From a virus, in IMG/VR virus record IMGVR_UViG_3300025102_000161, positions 1-31,195 of that record: a DNA stretch of 31,195 bases; one strand, written 5' to 3'. This document shows, one piece after another, positions 24,404-31,195 of the stretch. The notes beneath the pieces are model-generated. The model was not told the DNA's origin and did not search any database. It worked only from the letters and a program-made list of their open reading frames with translations. The position numbers and the translations under genes are program-made. The stretch's first letter is position 1, and each line of letters opens with the position of its first letter.

Positions 24404-26334
24404 TGGCAGAAGATAGTAGCCCAGTAGCCCGATTCATAGAAAGGTTGACTGGCCCCTTCCGCAGGAAAAGTACTCCTGAGCCAATAATGCCACTTTGGAA
24501 GGCTGGTATACAAGAACCAGTTTTAGTACAAGGTGTCAGCATACCTGCATTATATGCTACAGTGCAAGAGAGCATCATACTCCGAACTACTATCAACACT
24601 TTAACTCAAGAGATATTCCGGAGAGGGCATTATTGGAAAAAGAAGTTTCATTTCAAGTGCACAAAGTGCGAAGAAGAATATCAGCACGAAGTCAAAGAGT
24701 GCAAACTATGCGGTAATAGTGATTTCAAAAAACCTGACGTAGACCAAATACTATACCCTCGATGGTTCATCAAACAACGTAATGGTATGGACCAGTCTTT
24801 CACCGATGTAATGAGAGAGATAGAGTTTGACCTAAACATAGTGGACGATGCTTTCATAGTGCTATTGAAAGAATACTATATCAATCCAGATAATAAACAA
24901 ATTGAGTTTTTCAGAGTCAAAGAGATGGTGCGTGGTGACCCTACGTTCATGCGGATAGTCGCTGACAAAAGAGGGGTTAGAGGGGGTAGATATCTAGTAT
25001 GTCCTGTACACAGAGACAAAACCCACCCGTTTGGCGGAGAAGATAAGAAGTGTGAAATCTGCAATTTAGAATTACAAGATGTGCATTTCATCAACACTGC
25101 TGGCTCGGGTAAAACTCAATACTACATTGAGGGAGAGGTAGTTCACGTATCCAAGTTCCAACCGTCTAAACTCTACGGTAGAAGCCCTGTGGCTACAATG
25201 TGGCGACAGGCCATGACCTTGTCTGCAATGGATAACTACATGTATTTGGCGTACCAAAAGAGAAGGATACCTAGAGGTGTTCTCGCAATCACCACAGACA
25301 ATATCCAATCCACTGCATCCTTTTGGAAGGGCGCTGAGGAAAAGATGGAGCGTGACCCTAATTACATACCTAAAGTCGGTATAGAGTCAGCCACTGGTAG
25401 AGGTAGAGTAGAGTTCGTCAGATTCATGGACTCTCTTGATGAGATGCAGTATGGTGCAGTCCGTGACGAATTGCGTATGCGTATCGCAGCATTCTACGGA
25501 GTCTCTAATATATTCATGATGGATAGTGGCAAGGGAGGGGGTCTCAATAATGAAGGCATGCAAATCCTTGTCACTAACAGGGCTGTTGAGTTTGGACAGA
25601 AACTCTACGGCCGTGATATATTCCCTAGAATGTTCCAAGAGATGGGTGTCACTGATTGGGAAATGACTCTATATCCTAATGAAGAAGAAGATGACGTCAC
25701 TCGTCTACGACGAGATGAGATGGAAGTCAACATCGCTCAACGTATGGCTCAACTCGGATTTCAGCCCGAACTCACAGAAGATGCAGGTCGCGATATACGT
25801 TTCCACTATAAACAGCCTGAGCCACAACAGCAGATGGGCGCGGCCCCACAAGGAGGTGCTCCTCCACCAGCCCCACCAGGTGGTGCCGCCCCTCCTCCGC
25901 CTCAACAAATGCCTCCACCAGGTGTAATGCCACCAGGCGGGGCACCTATGATGCCACCTCGTAGAGGTGGGGCTCAAGGGATACCGCAACAAACAATGCC
26001 GCAACAAGGCGGTGGTCAACCAATGATACCTGGTGCCGACAGAGCCATGAGGGCTCAGACAGTTGCAGGTCAGCCTCCAAGAGTTCGTTCTAGAGGTAAT
26101 GAGATAATGACTATGGAGAAAGCGGCAGGTTTGGGTGAGAGTCAAGGACTGAGAGATAGAGGGCCAGCACCAGTCAGTTCTGAAACTCAACAGTCAGGTG
26201 CACCTAAGAGTAAAAAGAATCAAAGAGGTGCGAAAAAAGGCCCTATGGAGCAAGCATTAGATGCAGTGCGAGACGCACAGGATTCAGCCTCAGACCCCCT
26301 CAATAATAAGAAAGACTCAAACTTACCTGGATGA
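24403..26334 (+). CDS. Portal protein with two inserted zinc ribbons (643 aa)
   Basis: The portal forms the ring through which DNA enters the head. The call rests on position after TerL, length, and the middle region HVSKFQPSKLYGRSPVATMWRQAM... with the following helix-rich stretch and SNIFMMDSG/NNEGMQ segment, typical of phage portals. Two zinc sites are inserted: C86-x2-C89 ... C100-x2-C103 and C200-x2-H203 ... C217-x2-C220. Cellular phage portals usually lack these; they may stabilise a clip or wing region. From residue 471 on, the tail is Pro/Gln/Gly/Met-rich and probably disordered, ending in a basic and acidic stretch. The start is ATG 24403 (GAGGTG, five bases upstream), overlapping the previous stop. 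Confidence 0.85.
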   Translation: MAEDSSPVARFIERLTGPFRRKSTPEPIMPLWKAGIQEPVLVQGVSIPALYATVQESIILRTTINTLTQEIFRRGHYWKKKFHFKCTKCEEEYQHEVKECKLCGNSDFKKPDVDQILYPRWFIKQRNGMDQSFTDVMREIEFDLNIVDDAFIVLLKEYYINPDNKQIEFFRVKEMVRGDPTFMRIVADKRGVRGGRYLVCPVHRDKTHPFGGEDKKCEICNLELQDVHFINTAGSGKTQYYIEGEVVHVSKFQPSKLYGRSPVATMWRQAMTLSAMDNYMYLAYQKRRIPRGVLAITTDNIQSTASFWKGAEEKMERDPNYIPKVGIESATGRGRVEFVRFMDSLDEMQYGAVRDELRMRIAAFYGVSNIFMMDSGKGGGLNNEGMQILVTNRAVEFGQKLYGRDIFPRMFQEMGVTDWEMTLYPNEEEDDVTRLRRDEMEVNIAQRMAQLGFQPELTEDAGRDIRFHYKQPEPQQQMGAAPQGGAPPPAPPGGAAPPPPQQMPPPGVMPPGGAPMMPPRRGGAQGIPQQTMPQQGGGQPMIPGADRAMRAQTVAGQPPRVRSRGNEIMTMEKAAGLGESQGLRDRGPAPVSSETQQSGAPKSKKNQRGAKKGPMEQALDAVRDAQDSASDPLNNKKDSNLPG

Positions 26335-26369
26335 GAATGTTAAAGTGGAGATAGGGGGTGCCATAGCCA

Positions 26370-26723
26370 ATGTCCGACACGATTGTCAAACTGGACCCCA
26401 TGGTTAGAAAACTCGAAACTAGCATTTCTGAGTTCAAAAATGCACTAGAAAGTAACGATTTAGTGGCAGCACAACAATTTCTTAGGTCTATTGCACAAAC
26501 CAGTGATTACCTAGCAACTGATGTGACTGCAATATATAAATCAGAAGTAGATGGTAACAGAGCAGTTGGAGTCAATGACATATACGCAGGTGGTGCTCCG
26601 GTCATGGAGTTCAAAGACCAAGGCGCTATCATCAAGGGCGACAGACCTCTCGGTTATATCGGACCTGATGGTATTGCCTCTAACTGGAGACCACAACAAG
26701 GATTCGGTCAGAGGGTTGATTAA
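26370..26723 (+). CDS. Small unknown protein after portal (117 aa)
   Basis: A 117-residue protein with GGGGGTG upstream of ATG 26370. The first 60 residues form a likely helical hairpin or coiled coil. The second half is Gly/Pro-rich and less regular (VMEFKDQGAIIKGDRPLGYIGPDG). It lies directly after the portal and overlaps the next gene by one base (TAATG). Small proteins here are often head-completion, scaffold or adaptor proteins, but there is no signature to choose one. Confidence 0.6.
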   Translation: MSDTIVKLDPMVRKLETSISEFKNALESNDLVAAQQFLRSIAQTSDYLATDVTAIYKSEVDGNRAVGVNDIYAGGAPVMEFKDQGAIIKGDRPLGYIGPDGIASNWRPQQGFGQRVD

Positions 26724-27085
26724 TGTCTAACGAGGTCACCGATTTAGTCGATGCTCTTATCACAAAGATGGAGCGTATGGATGGTGACATAGGCAATCTC
26801 AAATTGCAGAACCAAGAACTCAAAAAAATGGTCTCCAGTCCGGAATACCTTCTACAGAAGTCCGGTTTCGTAAAGTTCGGCACTCCTGCTACCGAAGATG
26901 TATGGGGAGACCCTCTCAGAGGTGACAGGAACGAAGTAATAGAAAAGGCAGCCATCGCTATAGATGGAGTAATGGTTCCCAACATGCCTACTTCTAATGA
27001 AGAATGGCATGAGATGAATTGGGACCAGATTCACGCCATGGCTAATGAGGCGGCCATGACAGAAGGGAGGCCTGTTGACCAATGA
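26723..27085 (+). CDS. Small unknown protein with N-terminal coiled coil (120 aa)
   Basis: A 120-residue acidic protein. Residues 1-36 look like a short coiled coil (VDALITKMERMDGDIGNLKLQ). A middle segment carries Trp, Pro and Gly residues, and the C-terminal half has NEEWHEMNWDQIHAMANEA, probably a helix. It overlaps the genes on both sides (TAATG and ATGA), so it is translated with them. An assembly or scaffold-like role is possible; nothing specific can be seen. Confidence 0.6.
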   Translation: MSNEVTDLVDALITKMERMDGDIGNLKLQNQELKKMVSSPEYLLQKSGFVKFGTPATEDVWGDPLRGDRNEVIEKAAIAIDGVMVPNMPTSNEEWHEMNWDQIHAMANEAAMTEGRPVDQ

Positions 27086-27858
27086 AGCCAATGAAAGTAG
27101 ATGTAGGAGAATACGCTCCTGATGTAGATGAACTAATAGAGAAAGCAAACAACATGGATGAGATGCTGAGTAAGATTGCATCTCTAAGAGATGACTCTCA
27201 ATTAAGGAACATAACAGGTGTCGAGGAGGCACAGATGACTCATTATTGGACTAACCAATATCAACCGGAGGAAAATATAGAATCTATCAAGAGGCAAAGC
27301 ATTTCTGCTGAGACAGTCAATCTCATCAACGCTAACCCTCACCAAACCGGCTCGTCACTTGCTGCTCATGAAAACAATGCAGGAGGTATTAGGAAAGGAG
27401 AAAAACCCGATTTCCTAGATGCTGACGGCGACGGTGATAGAAAAGAACCTATGAAGGACGCTCTCAAAAATAAGAAGGGTAAGAAAATAGGCATCAAGAA
27501 GGGCGGAAAGAAATGCCCTTGCGGTAATGGTAAGATGGCATCAGAATGTTGCGGGGGAGATAAAATGAGCAAAGCCCCTCCAATGCCTGGTGGACCTAAA
27601 CCACCAATGGGTGGCGGTGGTGGCGGTGACGACGCTGCAATGCTCGCTGCTTTGATGGGTGGTGGTGACTCACCTGACATGGGTGGTGAAATGGGTGGAG
27701 AAGTACCTAGTGACCCAGCAGGAATATCTGACATGCTTATGGAGTTAGGAAAGAAAGTTAAGGCTCTAGGTGGCGGTGGTGGAGATATGCCAGCGCCTGA
27801 CATGCCTATGGGTGGAGACGAAGGCGCAGGAGGACCACCTAACCTCCCAGGAATGTGA
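27082..27858 (+). CDS. Protein with Asp-rich loop, SEC-C-like zinc motif and Gly/Met tail (258 aa)
   Basis: A 258-residue protein with GGGAGG upstream of ATG 27082. Residues 1-100 are helical. Residues 113-119 read DADGDGD, followed by RKEPMKDALK, an Asp-rich loop resembling calcium-binding loops. I recall a similar DxDGDGDKKEPMKKA peptide in many marine viral proteins. A lysine-rich stretch follows, then C145-P-C147 ... C156-C157 (CPCGNGKMASECCG), close to the SEC-C zinc motif of SecA C-termini. The last 90 residues are Gly/Met/Pro-rich with GGGGGG runs and are disordered. Metal binding is likely; the biological role is unknown. It may be a scaffold or decoration protein. Confidence 0.65.
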   Translation: MKPMKVDVGEYAPDVDELIEKANNMDEMLSKIASLRDDSQLRNITGVEEAQMTHYWTNQYQPEENIESIKRQSISAETVNLINANPHQTGSSLAAHENNAGGIRKGEKPDFLDADGDGDRKEPMKDALKNKKGKKIGIKKGGKKCPCGNGKMASECCGGDKMSKAPPMPGGPKPPMGGGGGGDDAAMLAALMGGGDSPDMGGEMGGEVPSDPAGISDMLMELGKKVKALGGGGGDMPAPDMPMGGDEGAGGPPNLPGM

Positions 27859-27873
27859 TGAGGTGGTGGTTGT

Positions 27874-30800
27874 GTGCGTGAATCTCCTCAAGACTACTTC
27901 TTGAATGCAAAGGCTAGATTCCAACTATCCTTAGATGAGGACGATGCAGCAGAACTATATTTCGCTTGTCACAATTTAGTCAATCACGATTTAGATTTCG
28001 ACTGGGATGATACCCTATCGAAGATGGAAGATATTCTCAAAGAGCAGAAGGTAGTGGTAGAACCGAAGGTTAAGTTTGGCCCTCCTAAGGTACAACAGAT
28101 TCCGTACATGGCGACTGATTCATTGAAAGAACCGGTAGAGCCTACAGGACCTCCCAGCAACATAGACCCCTTTAATCGTCGTAGTGGTTTACCTACTAGC
28201 ACTTTCAGACATAGGAGTAGAATACCTGATAACACACCTAGTGGTAAGTTCGGTGCACAGCAAGCGTGCATCGGTAATGGGCCGAACTCCCCGTACAACA
28301 AGATGCTCAAAACCTACGCAGAAGACTTGACTGCAGGTCGTTATCCTTTAGCGTGTGAGAAGAATACAGCAGCCGTTCGTGAACTGTTGGCGGATAGAGC
28401 GAAAGGTAGTGATGACCCCACTCTACCTGACGAGTTCTCATTACTCAATATGTTCATAGAGAACTCGAGAGCACCACTGTTGTATCAACATCTCAAAGAT
28501 TACTATTTACCTAATTCTGAGTTCTTTGTAGGGAAGGGCGACAAGTATTTCGATGACCACGCAGAGGATGTTTTGAGAATACCTGAAGAGGTGCGTGGTA
28601 AAGGTGCGGTACAAGCCAAGTTTAACCACCCGTACCAAATAGAAGCCTACAAAGACTCAATTGGTCATCTCAACCCCGACTTAGTTGGGCAATTGCCTAA
28701 AGAAATGAGGTATAGGTTATATGAACGTAGATACCAAAAGTGGTTACGGGAGTATGAGCAGCGTTTCCCCAACTCTGATTACGATGAACGACAAAAGAGA
28801 AGGTTGTTCATTGACCACTGGGCGTTAGAATTAGACGGCGTGAAGAACTCAAATGTGTGGAACAATCTCTATGACACAACAGGGAGAATGAATCTCGGTG
28901 GGTATCCCTCGATTGCAACACGTGAAGATTACGATGAATTGAGGGATGTTAATCAACAACATGGCAATCTCGCAATTGAGATGGGCTTGGAGGCATTGTC
29001 ATTTGATGATGCTGTTAGTGCAGCACAAGCGTACTACCAACATTGTGCTGAGTATCACTTGAGAGATTTTGATTACCCCCCTGAGTCAGAAGGTGAGAGA
29101 TGGACAAGGTATCTGAGAAAGTTAGCGCCGGAACATGAGAAGGGTTACGATTACGAAAGCAAGTTGTATGCCGATGACGACAATAGAAATGAAGATGGGG
29201 TCCCTCAAACCCCATTTATTCACTTTGCTGATGATGATATATTCTCGAATGGGGTAAAAGGGCAAGGATTCTCCGGTATGGAGATAGGTCGTTTCATTAA
29301 ACAAATGCGAATGGTCAACAAAGAATCAGCAGCGAACTTCTTCACTGGCCCTGTAGATGTGTCCCATAACCACGTACAACCAGTAGTTCGTCATGCAGAT
29401 GCTGAGATTTACAAGATGCTCTTCCGTCGTTTATTGAAGGAGTCGCATAGATTTCGTCTACACAGTGCGGAGGAAATCTCCTCTGGAAAGAGTGGGCTTT
29501 ACAGGCGTTTCAAACAAGCATATTCTGATGAGTGGAATGATGATTTTGACATACCGGACTGGCCTATGGACTCTATCGCTGATGTACAAAGAGCGCTTGA
29601 TAAAGCACTTAAGGCTGGAGTGATAACAGACTCTGAATGGAGAAAGGCGGAACATTACGCTGATTTGGATTATGGTGGGCACAGTGCTGAGCCGTTTGCC
29701 TATGTGAGAAGGAGAGATTTGAACCACAAAGTCTTGAGTCCTTGGATAGACCCTTACGAAAGCATCGCTCTAGGTGAGGTGGATTCTAGTGATGGTGAGA
29801 AATCGTTGATGAGACGTATTAAAGCAGGCCTCAAGAAAATGCCAATGTACCCTCATCATACTAGACACACTAGAAAGGGGGGTTTGGGCAAGGAGTCCCA
29901 AGACACTATAGCAATAAATGCTCAACGATACCCACACGAGTTCAGAGCCTTAGAGCCTGAGAACTTCATAATATCAGACAGGCGTGAGATGAAAAAGCCA
30001 GGAGATAAGGGCTACAAGGAGTTCATATTAGGGCTAGGAGAACTAGGTAACGAGTATGACATAGTGATGAAACGTGGTTTGGGGGTCGGTCAAATCAGAG
30101 GTAACTCTGAATTACCAATACTTTCAGAGATGTTAAACGCAGATTTCCCCGAAGAAGAGTTCAGCGAGGCTCAACTCCAAAGTAGTGACGAGGCTAGAAT
30201 AGACCCCAACGCAAGGCAACAAGATAGAGAGGACACGTTGGACGTAGAAGACCTTCTGAGAAACGCTCTCATTAGACATACTGGTAACCTTCTAGATGAG
30301 GGAGAGATGCCACATAGTGAACATGCTACAGATTTGCGTGGCTCGTTAAAAGCGTTAAGGCGCGTCAACTTAGGCGAAGAAGAAGCCAAAGGCTCTCTTG
30401 GTTACATACCTGCAGATAAGGGAGTATTCGCTGAGAACTCTTTGATGACTCCTGATGAGTCAGCCGTGAGAATGGTAACTATTAGGGACACAATGCCAAT
30501 TTCTAGAATGTTGGAGGCTTTCGAGGACACTGGGGAAGATACCAAGGAGGAGAATAAAAACCGACTTAAACAGATGAAAAACTTCAAAGAATGGAGAGCA
30601 AAGGCTTTGAAAAAATTAGAAGGCCAAATGCCCAAAACCAAAGAGGATGCTCAACAATTAGTTAGGTACGGCCAAACGAAGAAGGGGCACGGTCTACAAG
30701 CGTGGCTTGTCAGCATGAGCAAGATGTTCTACTCAGGTAAGAGACCCTCTCGTAATACACACACTCACCACCCAGCACTGACATCGAATATGCGACTCAA

Positions 30801-31195
30801 CAACATGAGGAACAACGGTGTCGAACAATTGGAAGATGGTTGTGGTATGGCTTCCTCTCAGACTTCTAAGATAACTGGCTCTTATGCACATAACATGATT
30901 GGTAAGAAGGGTGCTGAGCACGATAGAACATTGGAGCGTACATTCATGTTGAAATTGAGAGCCAGTCTTTGGGGCCTTGGGGGGACATTACCCTTACACA
31001 CTGATGGTGTGACAGTGCTTGAGGACCCCGAGCCGTTCTATGAAATACTACAGAAAGCCCTCAAAAACAAGACAGTGCCCGAAGACCTGCTTAGACACCC
31101 ATCAAAGTTCTTTGAAGAGGGCATGTTACACAACATATTCGCTTCCATGACTGCTGTGAGGGGCAGACACCGAGCACGCGGTTCTAACACCTTAG
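27874..31195 (+). CDS. Second giant unknown protein, cut by window end (at least 1107 aa)
   Basis: An open frame runs without a stop from GTG 27874 to the last base of the window, at least 1107 codons. GAGGTG (27860-27865) lies eight bases before the GTG; ATG 27858 and GTG 27872 lead to early stops. The protein is hydrophilic and charged, rich in Tyr, Arg, Asp and His, with long probable helices (for example RLYERRYQKWLREYEQRF) and no recognised domain or membrane segment. It has few cysteines, unlike the giant at 2590, but a similar charged style. It is likely a large virion protein of the head or tail. The major capsid gene was not recognised and may lie further on. Confidence 0.8.
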   Translation, partial: MRESPQDYFLNAKARFQLSLDEDDAAELYFACHNLVNHDLDFDWDDTLSKMEDILKEQKVVVEPKVKFGPPKVQQIPYMATDSLKEPVEPTGPPSNIDPFNRRSGLPTSTFRHRSRIPDNTPSGKFGAQQACIGNGPNSPYNKMLKTYAEDLTAGRYPLACEKNTAAVRELLADRAKGSDDPTLPDEFSLLNMFIENSRAPLLYQHLKDYYLPNSEFFVGKGDKYFDDHAEDVLRIPEEVRGKGAVQAKFNHPYQIEAYKDSIGHLNPDLVGQLPKEMRYRLYERRYQKWLREYEQRFPNSDYDERQKRRLFIDHWALELDGVKNSNVWNNLYDTTGRMNLGGYPSIATREDYDELRDVNQQHGNLAIEMGLEALSFDDAVSAAQAYYQHCAEYHLRDFDYPPESEGERWTRYLRKLAPEHEKGYDYESKLYADDDNRNEDGVPQTPFIHFADDDIFSNGVKGQGFSGMEIGRFIKQMRMVNKESAANFFTGPVDVSHNHVQPVVRHADAEIYKMLFRRLLKESHRFRLHSAEEISSGKSGLYRRFKQAYSDEWNDDFDIPDWPMDSIADVQRALDKALKAGVITDSEWRKAEHYADLDYGGHSAEPFAYVRRRDLNHKVLSPWIDPYESIALGEVDSSDGEKSLMRRIKAGLKKMPMYPHHTRHTRKGGLGKESQDTIAINAQRYPHEFRALEPENFIISDRREMKKPGDKGYKEFILGLGELGNEYDIVMKRGLGVGQIRGNSELPILSEMLNADFPEEEFSEAQLQSSDEARIDPNARQQDREDTLDVEDLLRNALIRHTGNLLDEGEMPHSEHATDLRGSLKALRRVNLGEEEAKGSLGYIPADKGVFAENSLMTPDESAVRMVTIRDTMPISRMLEAFEDTGEDTKEENKNRLKQMKNFKEWRAKALKKLEGQMPKTKEDAQQLVRYGQTKKGHGLQAWLVSMSKMFYSGKRPSRNTHTHHPALTSNMRLNNMRNNGVEQLEDGCGMASSQTSKITGSYAHNMIGKKGAEHDRTLERTFMLKLRASLWGLGGTLPLHTDGVTVLEDPEPFYEILQKALKNKTVPEDLLRHPSKFFEEGMLHNIFASMTAVRGRHRARGSNTL

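Noticed and set aside
25705-26190. A 161-codon minus-strand frame over the portal tail
   Set aside because: It mirrors the Pro/Gln/Gly-rich repeats of the portal, giving Trp/Arg/His-rich nonsense.
1-31195. CRISPR array, insertion sequence or ribosomal genes
   Set aside because: No regular direct repeats, transposase motifs or rRNA-like stretches were seen.

Overview
The window is a near-continuous block of structural and packaging genes from a tailed, double-stranded DNA virus (head-tail type) or an integrated copy of one. The firm markers are a large terminase ATPase/nuclease (21558-22964), a portal protein (24403-26334) and a probable small terminase with two zinc/helix-turn-helix units (15701-16390). 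Twenty-six of 27 genes run on the plus strand. They are tightly packed, often with ATGA, TTGA or GTGA stop/start overlaps. Most are preceded by Shine-Dalgarno sequences of the GGAGG/GAGGTG type, and GTG and TTG starts are common.

An archaeal, probably marine, host is the best guess. The reasons are zinc ribbons inserted in the portal and many other virion-type proteins, possible leaderless starts behind a duplicated promoter-like element, an Arf/Ras-type small GTPase, and a left-end set of short basic Cys-rich proteins of the kind seen in marine viruses. A marine euryarchaeal (Poseidoniales-like) virus would fit, but nothing in the window proves the host. No ribosomal, tRNA, CRISPR or insertion-sequence genes were seen.

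Layout: 1-230 is a structured, AT-rich intergenic region with several hairpins and a promoter-like element. 231-2025 holds six short basic or zinc-binding proteins. 2066-2551 is a small unknown protein, followed by a 9.27-kb gene (2590-11859, 3089 aa) with at least eight cysteine clusters. 11860-11964 is an AT-rich gap with a hairpin. 11965-15425 holds two membrane proteins, a small GTPase, two unknown proteins and a third membrane protein. 15354-15695 is the only minus-strand gene, a zinc protein. 15701-24403 holds the probable TerS, four unknown virion-type proteins, TerL and a protein with a C-terminal LAGLIDADG domain. 24403-27858 holds the portal and three small proteins. From 27874 to the window end runs a second giant protein that is cut off by the edge. 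No major capsid protein, protease or tail protein was recognised.

The most notable observations are: (1) I could find no GATC and no AGCT in the whole 31 kb, while the other palindromic tetramers are present, which points to strong restriction avoidance; (2) a complete small GTPase sits in an operon with two small membrane proteins inside the virion cassette; (3) a short peptide of the form P-I-D-L-A-W-S-I-L-K recurs at the N-terminus, C-terminus or middle of several otherwise unrelated proteins; (4) the zinc-studded 3089-aa protein; and (5) a homing-endonuclease fold fused to a probable virion protein between terminase and portal.
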